NCBI GenBank assembly: GCA_017613275.1
Contig: JAGAED010000012.1
Location: 1-51,907 of the forward strand
DNA from: Clostridia bacterium
Lineage (GTDB): Bacteria; Bacillota; Clostridia; TANB77; CAG-508
DNA length: 51,907 nucleotides
Reading direction: 5' to 3'
Shown here: positions 34,611 through 43,528 of the stretch, in pieces
How the letters are laid out: each line of letters starts with the position of its first letter
Numbering within the stretch: position 1 is the stretch's first letter
Notes under the pieces: generated by a model
The model's input: only the letters and a program-made list of their open reading frames with translations
Told to the model about the DNA's origin: nothing
The model's database searches: none
Position numbers and translations under genes: made by a program

Positions 34611-34656
34611 CTTTTGGGTCACTTAACTTTTTGAAAGTGTCCCAAAATGTTAAGTG
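34604..34656 (+). repeat. Copy D of the GGGACACT hairpin family, about 20 bp of interrupted stem
   Basis: CACTTAAC pairs with GTTAAGTG, TTTTGGG with CCCAAAA and CACTT with AAGTG, around AACTTTTTG; there is one bulge and one mismatch. The left arm overlaps the upstream stop codon. Read on the minus strand its core is TTTTGGGACACTTTC, identical to copy A. Confidence 0.65.
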
Positions 34657-34689
34657 ACTCAAAAAGGTTGATATTTTTTTCAGTTGCTA

Positions 34690-34721
34690 TTGAAATTTTT
34701 GGTGAAATATGTTATTATAAT
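34690..34721 (+). promoter_or_regulatory. Probable promoter of the pheST leader
   Basis: TTGAAA (34690-34695), 17-base spacer, TATTAT (34713-34718), or TATAAT at 34716 with a 20-base spacer. Confidence 0.5.
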
Positions 34722-34775
34722 AAACAATAATATAAAAACCAATTAAAAAGCAAAGTATATGTATTGCTAAATATT

Positions 34776-34975
34776 AAAAAGAGAGAGTAACCAAGGCTGA
34801 AAGTTACTTTAATATTAATATATAGAAATTTCACTTTTTAGGTCTTTGCCTGAAATGATAGTAGGGGGAGCGATTAGACCGCGTTAAGGTTGTAATGAGG
34901 TTAGTTTTTTTACTAATAAATTTAGGTGGTACCACGAGTCATTTCGTCCTATTTATGGGATGAAATGGCTTTTTT
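34776..34975 (+). promoter_or_regulatory. T-box leader (phenylalanine) with terminator
   Basis: The T-box AGGTGGTACCACG is at 34924-34936. AAAAAG (34776-34781) pairs with CTTTTT (34835-34840) at the base of stem I, with AGAGAG and a GTAAC/GTTAC stem above. UUC followed by A at 34831-34834 fits a Phe specifier codon. GGTCT/AGACC forms a later stem. The terminator stem (CATTTC pairs with GAAATG, 34938-34969) ends in TTTTTT. Uncharged tRNA-Phe would be expected to favour readthrough into pheST. Confidence 0.88.
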
Positions 34976-34993
34976 GATAGGAAAGGAGAAATT

Positions 34994-36040
34994 ATGAAAG
35001 AACAAATTGAACAAATCAAAGTTACTTCAATAGAAGAAGTAAAAAATGCTAAAGACTTAAGAGAATTAAGTGATTTAAAAGTAAAATACTTAGGTAAAAA
35101 AGGAGAACTTACAAGTGTTTTAAGAGGAATGAAGGATTTAAGACCAGAAGAGAGACCAGTAATAGGGGAATTAGTTAACAAAGTTAGAGATGAACTTAAC
35201 GAACTATTTGAAAGCATAGAAAAAGAATTACAAGAAGCTGAGCTTGCAAGAAAACTAGAAGAAGAAAAAATAGACGTTACACTTCCTTCAAACAAAGCGA
35301 AAAGGGGAAGCAAACATCCTCTAAATAGAGTAATTGAAGAAATCGAAGATTTATTTGTTTCTATGGGATATGACGTTGTCGATGGACCAGAACTTGAAAC
35401 AGATGAATATTGTTTTGAAAGATTAAATTTACCAAAAGGTCATCCTGCAAGAGATATGCAAGATAGCTTTTATATAACACCAGAACATTTACTAAGAACA
35501 CAAACATCTGCTGTTCAAGCAAGAGTAATGATGGCAAATGAAGAAAAATCTCCAATTAGAGTAATTGTACCTGGTAAAACATATAGAAGAGAAGATGATG
35601 CAACGCACTCTCATCAATTTAATCAAGTTGAAGGTTTAGTAATAGATAAAGGAATCACATTAGCACACTTAAAAGGAACATTAGAAGTATTTATGAGAAA
35701 ACTTTTAGGGGATAATACACAATTAAGATTTAGACCAAGCTATTTCCCATTTACAGAACCAAGCTATGAGGTTGACGTTTCATGCTTTAAATGTGGTGGA
35801 AAAGGCTGCAACCTATGTAAACAAACTGGTTGGATAGAGCTTTTAGGTGCCGGTATGGTTCATCCAAATGTATTAAAAATGAATGGTTATGACCCAGAAA
35901 AATATTCTGGATTCGCATTTGGAACAGGTCTAGATAGACTTGCAATGTTCAAATATGGAATCACAGATATGAGATACCTATATAGAAATGATGTAAGATT
36001 TCTTACACAATTTGATCAAATGGATAGGGAGGGAAAATAA
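34994..36040 (+). CDS. pheS: Phenylalanine-tRNA ligase alpha subunit
   Basis: This 348-residue alpha subunit charges tRNA-Phe together with PheT. It has an N-terminal coiled coil (about 1-90) that binds tRNA. The class II catalytic core has [79 protein letters not shown] and [16 protein letters not shown] Cys-rich patch ([17 protein letters not shown]) is present as in many Clostridia. GGAAAGGAG precedes the ATG, and the gene is controlled by the T-box leader. It overlaps pheT by 1 base. Confidence 0.97.
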   Translation: MKEQIEQIKVTSIEEVKNAKDLRELSDLKVKYLGKKGELTSVLRGMKDLRPEERPVIGELVNKVRDELNELFESIEKELQEAELARKLEEEKIDVTLPSNKAKRGSKHPLNRVIEEIEDLFVSMGYDVVDGPELETDEYCFERLNLPKGHPARDMQDSFYITPEHLLRTQTSAVQARVMMANEEKSPIRVIVPGKTYRREDDATHSHQFNQVEGLVIDKGITLAHLKGTLEVFMRKLLGDNTQLRFRPSYFPFTEPSYEVDVSCFKCGGKGCNLCKQTGWIELLGAGMVHPNVLKMNGYDPEKYSGFAFGTGLDRLAMFKYGITDMRYLYRNDVRFLTQFDQMDREGK

Positions 36041-38412
36041 TGAAATTAAGTTTAAACTTTGTAAAAGATTACATAGATTTGCCAGAAGATTTGACAGTTG
36101 AACAAATTGCAGAAGACATGACAAATCACAGCTCAGAATACGATGAAGCTGGAAAATTAATAAATGCAACAAATTTGATAATTGGTGAGGTTGTAGAATG
36201 TGAAGACCATCCGGATTCTGACCATTTACATGTTTGTAAAGTAAATATTGGAAAAGAAGTGCTAAATATTGTATGTGGTGCACCAAATGTTAGAAAAGGA
36301 TTAAAGGTAATAGTTGCTCAAGTTGGCGCTCAATTACCTGAAATAACAATAAAAAGAGGAATGATAAGAGGTCAAGAGTCAAATGGAATGATGTGCTCAA
36401 TGCTAGAACTTGGCTTAGAAAGCAAATATGTTGACGAAGTTGATAAAACAGGTATACATGAATTGCCAGCAGATGCTCCAGTTGGAGGAGATCCAATTAA
36501 ATTTATGGGCTTAGATGACGAGGTTTTAGACTTTGAATTAACAGCAAACAGAGGAGATTTATTAAGCATTTTAGGTATGGCTTATGAATTAGGTGCAATT
36601 TATAATAAACCAGTTAAAGATATTGATTTATCACATAAAGAAAATAATGAAGATATAAATGATAGCTTCAAAGTTGTTGTTAACACAGAAAATTGCTCAT
36701 TATTTACAGCTAAAAAAGTTAAAAATGTTGTAATAAAAGAAAGTCCTGAATTTATTAAATCAAGATTAATAGCATCAGGAATTAGACCAATTAATAATGT
36801 TGTAGATATAAGCAACTATGTAATGCTAGAAACAGGTCAACCTTTACATTTCTATGATGCAGATAAATTAAATGGCGTTTTAGAAGTTAGAATGGCTGAA
36901 AATGGGGAAAAACTAACAACATTAGATGATGTTGAAAGAACATTACATGATGGAAATATCGTTATTTCTGATGGCAAAAAGGCTATTGGTTTAGCTGGTG
37001 TTATGGGCGGATTAGATACAGAAGTTACTGAAAATACAAAAAATATCATTATAGAATCAGCTATATTTGATGGAGTAAAAGTTAGAAAAACTTCAAAAGA
37101 GCTTGTAAGAAGTGAAGCAAGTAACAGATTTGAAAAAGGTCTAGATCCAAATAGAACATATATGGCTCAAGAAAGAGCATGTGCTTTGCTAGAAAAATAT
37201 GCAGATGCTGAAGTCGTTGGCGGAATTGCTAAATATGACACAACAAATAAAGAAGATACAAAAATAGAAGTGAAGTTTAAAGAAATAAATCAAGTTTTAG
37301 GATTAAATATTCCAGATGATGAAATATTAGATATCTTCACAAGACTTGGATTTACTTACGAAAAAACAGCAGAAGGAGCAGTAGTTTCAGTTCCAAAAAG
37401 AAGAATAGATATAAGTATCAAAGAAGATTTAAATGAAGAAGTTGGAAGGATTTATGGAGTAAATAACATAGAAGGAATTCTACCAGAACTTCCAATGAAA
37501 AAAGGTTCTTATGATAGAACAACTAGAGAAATAAGAAACAAAATGATTGGTATGGGATTAAATGAAACACTTTCTTATGTATTAGTTGGAGATAATGAAG
37601 CAAAAATGTTTGATTCAAGCGATACAGAATCAATAAAATTATTGGATCCAATGTCAGAAGACAGAAATACTTTAAGAAATAGCATGCTTCCATCATTCTT
37701 GAATATTTATAAATATAATACATCAAGATACAATAAAGATGTTTCAATTTTTGAAATTGCAAAAACTTTCTATAAAAAAGGCGAAGAATTTGGAGAAGAA
37801 CAACATTTGGCTGTTTTGATGTCTGGTGAATATTACCAAGGAATTGGAACTTCAAAAAATGTTGATTTTTATGTAATAAAAGGAATTGCAGAAGAAATTT
37901 TAGATTATTTAGGTTACAAAAATAGATATAGTTTTGTAGTAGATAATGATAAAATTGCTAAAGAATTTCATCCAGGTCAATCAGCTGTTATTTCTGTAAA
38001 TAATGATGCTGTTGGTGTTATCGGAAAAGTTCATCCATCTATCGAAAAAGATGTTTTTGTAATGGAAATTAATTTAGATAAATTATTGGCTAAAAAAGTT
38101 GGAAAAATGAAATTTAAAGAAATTTCTAAATTCCCTTCTGTTAATAAAGACCTAGCTATTGTAGTAGATAAGGATTTGCAAGCTCAAGAAATCCAAAAAC
38201 AAATTAAAAAATTTGGCGGTTCTACATTGACAGAAATCAAACCTTTTGATATATATACAGGTAAGGGAATTGATGAGAATAAAAAGAGTATTGCTTTTAA
38301 TTTAGTATTTAGTGACAGTACCAAAACTTTAAATGATGAAGAAATCAACACTATACTAAATAAGATTATTGATGGCTTACAAAAAACTTTAAATGCTACA
38401 ATTAGAAATTAA
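36040..38412 (+). CDS. pheT: Phenylalanine-tRNA ligase beta subunit
   Basis: This 790-residue beta subunit has an N-terminal EMAP/tRNA-binding domain (about residues 40-150, with CEDHPDSDHLHVCKV and NIVCGAPNVRKG). The B3/B4 editing region and B5 domain follow. SEDRNTLRNSMLPSFL marks the catalytic-like module, and the anticodon-binding FDX-ACB domain (about 695-790) contains KFPSVNKDLAIVV and FDIYTGKGI. GGGAGGG precedes the TAATG overlap with pheS, so the subunits are made together from one T-box-controlled message. Confidence 0.97.
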   Translation: MKLSLNFVKDYIDLPEDLTVEQIAEDMTNHSSEYDEAGKLINATNLIIGEVVECEDHPDSDHLHVCKVNIGKEVLNIVCGAPNVRKGLKVIVAQVGAQLPEITIKRGMIRGQESNGMMCSMLELGLESKYVDEVDKTGIHELPADAPVGGDPIKFMGLDDEVLDFELTANRGDLLSILGMAYELGAIYNKPVKDIDLSHKENNEDINDSFKVVVNTENCSLFTAKKVKNVVIKESPEFIKSRLIASGIRPINNVVDISNYVMLETGQPLHFYDADKLNGVLEVRMAENGEKLTTLDDVERTLHDGNIVISDGKKAIGLAGVMGGLDTEVTENTKNIIIESAIFDGVKVRKTSKELVRSEASNRFEKGLDPNRTYMAQERACALLEKYADAEVVGGIAKYDTTNKEDTKIEVKFKEINQVLGLNIPDDEILDIFTRLGFTYEKTAEGAVVSVPKRRIDISIKEDLNEEVGRIYGVNNIEGILPELPMKKGSYDRTTREIRNKMIGMGLNETLSYVLVGDNEAKMFDSSDTESIKLLDPMSEDRNTLRNSMLPSFLNIYKYNTSRYNKDVSIFEIAKTFYKKGEEFGEEQHLAVLMSGEYYQGIGTSKNVDFYVIKGIAEEILDYLGYKNRYSFVVDNDKIAKEFHPGQSAVISVNNDAVGVIGKVHPSIEKDVFVMEINLDKLLAKKVGKMKFKEISKFPSVNKDLAIVVDKDLQAQEIQKQIKKFGGSTLTEIKPFDIYTGKGIDENKKSIAFNLVFSDSTKTLNDEEINTILNKIIDGLQKTLNATIRN

Positions 38413-38436
38413 AATCCAAAAAAGGGTGAAAGTAAA

Positions 38437-39558
38437 ATGGGGAATGTTGAAAAAAAGAAAGTGGAAAATAAGGCTGAAAAACGAATTTTAAAGCAGGAGA
38501 AAAAGGAAAATAAGAAAAAAATAGCAGAAGAAGATAGTCTTAGATTAAAGAAGAATAGAATTGTTTCTAAACTTGATAAAATCGACGATTCGATTGATGA
38601 CGTTATTGATTATATAGAAAAAAATGAAATAGATTTAGAAACAGAACAAAAAGAAAAAATTCATTCAATCTCTAATGATTTAGAACAGGTTAAAGATAGC
38701 TTAAAAAAGGTCGAAGAAAATGTTGAAAATGCTAATAAAATTCAAAAGAAAGGTTTCAATATTTTTGGAATTACTGCGCATCAGATTTTTGCATATTTTA
38801 TAATTTATAGCATTTTCGGATATCTAGGCGAGACTTTATTTGCATTTTTAGCCGGTGGAGTTATTGAAAGTAGACAAAGCTTTTTATATGGACCATTTTG
38901 TGCTATTTATGGTCTTGGAGCTGTTGTTCTTATTTGCGGACTTCAAAAATTTAAAAAGAGAAACCTTTCTTTAATAATTGGTGGAATCATTTTGGGAGCT
39001 CTTACAGAGTATTTGGTTAGCTTTTTAGGAGAAGCTGTTTTTGGAGTTAAATGGTGGGATTATTCAAATTTGCCATTTAATATAAATGGTAGAATATGTG
39101 CTGCATATTCTCTTTTGTGGGGAATTATTGCACTTGTCTTTGTTAGGTTTGTTAATCCTAAAGTTGACAGATTTATAAACCTATTCCCAGCGAGAACGCT
39201 AAAAACTATTACATCTATTATTATGGTTTTCTTGTTATGCGACTGGGTTATCTCAAGTGTTGCGTTAGAAATCTTTTATGTAAGAATGGAAGACACACAT
39301 CATATAGAACTAAGAAATAGTGAACAATCTAATCAATTCGGAAAAATGTTGTATAACAATCCTATAATTAGAGATATTGCAAATACTATTTGGAGCGATA
39401 GTACTATGATAAAGACTTTTCCTAATTTAAGAGTAACAACTAAAAATGGTGCTGTAATTTATGTAAATAGGTTGTATAAAGATATAAAACCATACTATGT
39501 TAAAGTATTTGAACCTGTTTTATTCGATTTTCGAGAACAAGAAATGATACCGCAATAA
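38437..39558 (+). CDS. Membrane protein of the PF06541 (putative ABC transporter type IV) family
   Basis: This 373-residue protein begins with a very basic, coiled-coil-like region (about 1-105). About five hydrophobic helices follow (117-135, 149-168, 180-205, 222-240, 260-280). Family-like segments include FLYGPFCAIYGLGAV, LGALTEYLVSFLGE, KWWDYSNLPFNINGRICAAYSLLWG, all typical of PF06541/COG4905. The C-terminal 90 residues are soluble. Function is unknown despite the family name. AAGGGTGAAAG precedes ATG 38437, 24 bases after pheT. Confidence 0.78.
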   Translation: MGNVEKKKVENKAEKRILKQEKKENKKKIAEEDSLRLKKNRIVSKLDKIDDSIDDVIDYIEKNEIDLETEQKEKIHSISNDLEQVKDSLKKVEENVENANKIQKKGFNIFGITAHQIFAYFIIYSIFGYLGETLFAFLAGGVIESRQSFLYGPFCAIYGLGAVVLICGLQKFKKRNLSLIIGGIILGALTEYLVSFLGEAVFGVKWWDYSNLPFNINGRICAAYSLLWGIIALVFVRFVNPKVDRFINLFPARTLKTITSIIMVFLLCDWVISSVALEIFYVRMEDTHHIELRNSEQSNQFGKMLYNNPIIRDIANTIWSDSTMIKTFPNLRVTTKNGAVIYVNRLYKDIKPYYVKVFEPVLFDFREQEMIPQ

Positions 39559-39587
39559 TGTGGTAGAAAAAAAATGAAAAGGAGAAG

Positions 39588-40748
39588 ATGGTTATCATCA
39601 AAAGAAGAATGAAAAATAAAAAGTTAATAATAGTTTTAATAATGATTATAACAATGAGTTTATGTGTTAAATTTGTATATGCTGAAAATGAAGCTAATAC
39701 AAGTGCAAATGAAAACACTGCATCTCAAGAAGGAAATACAAATACAAATTCAAATAACAATACTAATACTAATAGTACAGAGGGAAATACTACAAATACT
39801 CAGGAAAATAAAACCGAAGAAAACAAAACAACAGAAACGCCTAAAACAAATGCAGAGCCAGCTAAAACAACTGAAAGTGAATCTAAAAAGCAAAATACTA
39901 CAAAAAATACAACAACTACAACAACACAAAAAGCAACAAAGTCAAGTAATGCAGATTTAGGAAATTTAGGAATAACACCCTATGATTTTTCAGGGTTTAC
40001 GGCAAGTAAAACTAGTTATGATGTTTCTGTTCCTAATTCAGTAAAATCAGTTGAAATATATGCTAAAGCAAAGGATTCAAAAGCATCAATTAGTGGTACT
40101 GGAAAAGTAGATTTGAAAGAAGGACAAAATACTGAAAGCATTGTTGTGACTGCAGAAGATGGTACTAAAAAAACCTATACAATTGTTATTGCTAGATTAA
40201 AAGAGGGAGAAAAACTAGAAAAAAAAGGAAGCTCTGAGAAGGCTTTATTAAAAAGTTTAAGTGTATCAGGATTTGATTTATCACCAGAATTCAAAGAAGA
40301 TGTTTTGGAATATACAATCAGTTTAGAAGGAGAACAAACAAGTATAGATGTAGCTGCAGAAGCAGAGCAATCTTCTGGTATTGTTCAGATAATTGGAAAT
40401 GATAATTTAGTTGATGGCGAAAACATCGTAACTATACTGGTATCAGATGCTAAAGAAAATAATTCTGTAATTTATGAAATAAAAGTTAATAAAAATTTTG
40501 AAAAAGCAAAAAGATTACAAAAAGAAAAAGAAGATGCTGAAAACTGGGAAAATATAAAAAAATGGGGCTTAAGAATATTAGCATTTGTAGCGATATTTGG
40601 TATAATGTTTTTAATAATATTTAGACATAGAAAATCACAATATGAAGAATATGAAGATGAGGATTTACCAAAAAGTTTTAGAAAAACAAAAAAAGAAGAA
40701 AAAACAAGTAAAAAGAGCAAAAAAAGTAAAGGAAAACACGGAAAATAA
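39588..40748 (+). CDS. Secreted membrane-anchored protein with two cadherin-like beta-sandwich domains
   Basis: This 386-residue protein has an N-terminal signal peptide ending near AENEA. A low-complexity Asn/Thr/Glu linker (about 30-120) follows. Two tandem cadherin-like (PF12733) domains come next: one with PYDFSGFTASKTSYDVSVP and TAEDGTKKTYTIVI, the other with GFDLSPEFKEDVLEYTISL and VIYEIKV. A transmembrane helix near 325-345 and a Lys-rich cytoplasmic tail complete it. It is therefore a type I surface protein with ligand-binding repeats. Start: AAAAGGAG before ATG 39588. Confidence 0.85.
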   Translation: MVIIKRRMKNKKLIIVLIMIITMSLCVKFVYAENEANTSANENTASQEGNTNTNSNNNTNTNSTEGNTTNTQENKTEENKTTETPKTNAEPAKTTESESKKQNTTKNTTTTTTQKATKSSNADLGNLGITPYDFSGFTASKTSYDVSVPNSVKSVEIYAKAKDSKASISGTGKVDLKEGQNTESIVVTAEDGTKKTYTIVIARLKEGEKLEKKGSSEKALLKSLSVSGFDLSPEFKEDVLEYTISLEGEQTSIDVAAEAEQSSGIVQIIGNDNLVDGENIVTILVSDAKENNSVIYEIKVNKNFEKAKRLQKEKEDAENWENIKKWGLRILAFVAIFGIMFLIIFRHRKSQYEEYEDEDLPKSFRKTKKEEKTSKKSKKSKGKHGK

Positions 40749-40753
40749 TTAAT

Positions 40754-40782
40754 TTGCACATTTTTGTCAAATATGGTATAGT
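40754..40782 (+). promoter_or_regulatory. Promoter of the DUF308 gene
   Basis: TTGCAC (40754-40759), 17-base spacer, TATAGT (40777-40782). Confidence 0.65.
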
Positions 40783-40808
40783 ATATTAGAGGAAAGAAGG
40801 TAAAAGAA

Positions 40809-41345
40809 ATGTTGGAAAAAATATTAAAAAAGGCAAGTTGGTCAGATATAATTATTTCATTAGTATTTGTAATATTTGGATTTTTATTAGCTTATCATCC
40901 AAATGAAATAACATCAGCAATTTCAATAATACTTGGAACAATTTTTATTGTTTTTGGAGTATTTAAACTATTAGAATATAATTCAAATGGAAAAACAGAT
41001 AATTATCTTTTAGGAATTGGAGCAGTTGCAGTTCTTGCAGGTGTTATAATAATGTTCTGTTCTGGAATAATAATGTCAATTTTTAGAATAATTGTTGGTG
41101 TTTGGATTATTTATACAGGAATAATGAATTTACATACTGTTACAATTTGGAAAGATTATAAATCAAGATTATGGCTCATTTCTTTAATTGGAGCAATTGC
41201 AAATATTATTGCTGGTATCTATGTATTAGTAAATTCAGGAGCAATTTTACAAACAATAGGTGTTGTTTTAATTGTTTATGGAGTAATTGATATTGTAGAT
41301 AGATTTATCTTTATTAGAAAAGTTGAAAATTATATAAATAAATAA
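40809..41345 (+). CDS. HdeD/DUF308-like membrane protein
   Basis: This 178-residue protein has six hydrophobic helices in tandem pairs, with YHPNEITSAISIILGTIFIVFGVFKLLEY in the first half and VGVWIIYTGIMNLHTVTIWKD in the second. This matches the DUF308/HdeD fold, whose members are linked to acid resistance but mostly lack a defined role. It is a single gene with its own promoter and a terminator at 41353. No catalytic motif is seen. Confidence 0.8.
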   Translation: MLEKILKKASWSDIIISLVFVIFGFLLAYHPNEITSAISIILGTIFIVFGVFKLLEYNSNGKTDNYLLGIGAVAVLAGVIIMFCSGIIMSIFRIIVGVWIIYTGIMNLHTVTIWKDYKSRLWLISLIGAIANIIAGIYVLVNSGAILQTIGVVLIVYGVIDIVDRFIFIRKVENYINK

Positions 41346-41352
41346 GATATTA

Positions 41353-41390
41353 AAAAATATATTGTTTTTAGTAAAAAACAATATATTTTT
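41353..41390 (+). terminator. Terminator before the polysaccharide cluster
   Basis: The 17 bases at 41353-41369 (AAAAATATATTG then TTTTT) pair with 41373-41390 around AGT, with one bulged A. The stem is entirely AT except one pair. Confidence 0.65.
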
Positions 41391-41407
41391 ATTAAGAAGG
41401 GATATTT

Positions 41408-41884
41408 ATGAAACAAAAGAAGGTAATGTTCATATCAAGTACAGGTGGTCATTTTAGTGAACTAATGCAGTTGAAGCCTATGTTTGAAAAATATGATTAT
41501 CATATTGTAACAGAAAAAGATGAAATGACAAAAGGTTTTAAACAAAAATATGGCAAAAGAATGCACTATATGATTTATGGTACAAGAGCTCATTTAATAA
41601 AATACATTTTTCAATTTATTGCAAATTGTTTTATTACTTTGTTCCTATATGTTAAAATAAGACCTAAATATATTGTTACAACTGGAACACATAATGCTGG
41701 ACCAATGTGTGTTTTGGGCAAAATTTTTGGTAGTAAAATAATTTATATTGAAACATTTGCAAATAGATATACCAAAACTGCAACAGGAGAAAAAGTATAT
41801 AAATTTGCAGATTTATTTTTAGTGCAATGGGAAGAACTTTTAAAAGAATATCCTAATGCAAAATATGGAGGGTCAATTTACTAA
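41408..41884 (+). CDS. pssD: PssD/Alg14-like glycosyltransferase subunit
   Basis: This 158-residue protein resembles PssD/Cps14F/Alg14, the membrane-anchored partner of a split UDP-sugar glycosyltransferase. It has VMFISSTGGHFSELMQL at the N-terminus, and KYIVTTGTHNAGPMCVLGKIFGSKIIYIETFANR around residues 88-120. A hydrophobic helix near 65-82 (FQFIANCFITLFL) may anchor it. It overlaps pssE by one base (TAATG). Together they add the second sugar to a lipid-linked repeat unit. Confidence 0.87.
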   Translation: MKQKKVMFISSTGGHFSELMQLKPMFEKYDYHIVTEKDEMTKGFKQKYGKRMHYMIYGTRAHLIKYIFQFIANCFITLFLYVKIRPKYIVTTGTHNAGPMCVLGKIFGSKIIYIETFANRYTKTATGEKVYKFADLFLVQWEELLKEYPNAKYGGSIY

Positions 41885-42363
41885 TGGTACTTGTAATGTT
41901 AGGAACTCAAAATAATAGTTTTCATAGACTATTAGAAGAAGTTGAAAAATGTATAAATAATGGAATAATAGATGATGAGGTAATTGTACAAGCTGGTGGG
42001 ACAAAGTATAGTTCGGATAAAATGCTAGTTTTGAGTTTGATTACTAATGAGGAACTAACAAAATATATCGAAAGAGCTAATTATGTGATATGCCATGGCG
42101 GTGTTGGGTCAATTGTATCTAGTATTAAGGCCGGTAAAAAGGTTATTGTTGTTCCAAGATACGAAAAATATGGTGAACATGTTAATGATCATCAAGTTCA
42201 AATTGTTGAAAGCTTTACAGAACAAGGCTTTATTTATGGTATAAAAGATGTTTCTGAACTTGGAAATGCAATATCTAAAATTTCAAACTTTGAACCTAAT
42301 AAATTTGTAAGTAATACGGAAAGTTTTATAAATATTATAACTGATTTTATTGATAATAATTAG
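41884..42363 (+). CDS. pssE: PssE/Alg13-like catalytic subunit
   Basis: This 159-residue protein has the C-terminal family 28 glycosyltransferase fold. VMLGTQNNSFHRLLEEVE opens it and YVICHGGVGSIVSSIKAGKKVIVVPRYEKYGEHVNDHQVQIV carries the nucleotide-sugar binding region. It would work with the 41408 protein as in Alg13/Alg14. The start overlaps the pssD stop. Its sugar donor cannot be told from the sequence. Confidence 0.88.
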   Translation: MVLVMLGTQNNSFHRLLEEVEKCINNGIIDDEVIVQAGGTKYSSDKMLVLSLITNEELTKYIERANYVICHGGVGSIVSSIKAGKKVIVVPRYEKYGEHVNDHQVQIVESFTEQGFIYGIKDVSELGNAISKISNFEPNKFVSNTESFINIITDFIDNN

Positions 42364-42379
42364 TATGGGAAGTGAAAAA

Positions 42380-43402
42380 ATGGAAGAAACTGTTGATGTT
42401 TTATTAACTACATACAATACAAAACCAGAGTATCTAAAACAACAAATAGAAAGTATATTGAACCAAACATATAAAAATATAAAACTTATTATTTCGGATG
42501 ATTGTTCTTCTGAAAATGAAGTTCGAGAAATCTTAAATCAATATGCCCAAAAAGACAATAGAATAGAATTGCATTTTCAAGAAAAAAATATTGGATGTAC
42601 AAAAGGATTCGAGTTTTTGCTAAATAAGTCAACAAGCGAATATGTCGCTTTTTCTGACCATGATGATATTTGGTATGAGAATAAGATAGAAGAAAGCTTG
42701 AAAGTTCTAAAAGAAAAAGATGTAAGTTTGGTGTATTGCGATGCTAGACAGATTGATGGGCAAGGACAAGTTTTACATGAAAGCTATTTAAGATACAAGA
42801 ATATGCCAATTTTAAATGGGAAGTATAAAGAAATTCTACCATTTTCAAGACATATAGCAATTGGTTGTAGTCAGTTATTTACAAGAGAAGTAAAGGATTT
42901 AATGCTTCCATTCACAGAAAAAACTTATGCTCACGATTGGCATTCGGTGTATATTGCAAGTAAGTTAAAAGGTGTATATTGTATAGATAAGCCTCTTTTT
43001 GGGTACAGAATACATGAAGGAAATATTTTTGGAGGTAGAAGTTTTAAACAAAATATTAAACTATGGAAAGAAAAAGAAGGAAGTAGTTTTAAATCATATC
43101 TAAAATACAGGTACAGAGCAATAACTGAAATATATATGGCTGGAAGCTTAATGTGTAAGGATTTTAGCTTGAATTTGTATAGTCATATTGACAAAGCTGA
43201 AGAATGGAAAAAGGAAAATTTGAAACAAGAAGATGCAGTGATAAAATATTACCAAAAGGCTCAAAATGCTAAGGTTGGATATTTTGCAATACATAAGTAT
43301 TTTAAATATTTGACATTCAAAGGAATTGGTAGAAGAAAGTATAAAGAGATAATGATGCTTCATTTTCCATTGGCGAGTTATTTGGTGTTTAAGATTAGTT
43401 AA
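42380..43402 (+). CDS. Family 2 glycosyltransferase
   Basis: This 340-residue enzyme starts MEETVDVLLTTYN. It has the GT-A pattern: SILNQTYKNIKLIISDDCSSENE, a DxD-like FSDHDDIWYENKIEESL near residue 95, and YAHDWHSVYIA later. This resembles rhamnosyl- or glucosyltransferases of capsule clusters. ATG 42380 is chosen because GGGAAGTG (42367-42374) lies just upstream; an earlier ATG 42365 lacks a ribosome binding site. A terminator follows at 43412. The donor and acceptor cannot be determined. Confidence 0.87.
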   Translation: MEETVDVLLTTYNTKPEYLKQQIESILNQTYKNIKLIISDDCSSENEVREILNQYAQKDNRIELHFQEKNIGCTKGFEFLLNKSTSEYVAFSDHDDIWYENKIEESLKVLKEKDVSLVYCDARQIDGQGQVLHESYLRYKNMPILNGKYKEILPFSRHIAIGCSQLFTREVKDLMLPFTEKTYAHDWHSVYIASKLKGVYCIDKPLFGYRIHEGNIFGGRSFKQNIKLWKEKEGSSFKSYLKYRYRAITEIYMAGSLMCKDFSLNLYSHIDKAEEWKKENLKQEDAVIKYYQKAQNAKVGYFAIHKYFKYLTFKGIGRRKYKEIMMLHFPLASYLVFKIS

Positions 43403-43411
43403 AAAATATAG

Positions 43412-43439
43412 AAAAAAGAGCTTTTTAAGCTCTTTTTTT
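43412..43439 (+). terminator. Terminator after the glycosyltransferase
   Basis: AAAAAAGAGCTT (43412-43423), TTT loop, AAGCTC and T7 (43427-43439). Confidence 0.85.
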
Positions 43440-43440
43440 C

Positions 43441-43469
43441 TTGACAAAATTTGATAAAATATATAAAAT
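43441..43469 (+). promoter_or_regulatory. Promoter of the secreted M14 peptidase gene
   Basis: TTGACA (43441-43446), 17-base spacer, TAAAAT (43464-43469), directly after a terminator. Confidence 0.7.
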
Positions 43470-43528
43470 ATAAAATGATTTTATATGTCAATTAAAATAA
43501 CTTTTTGAAAGATTTAAGGAGAGGATTA

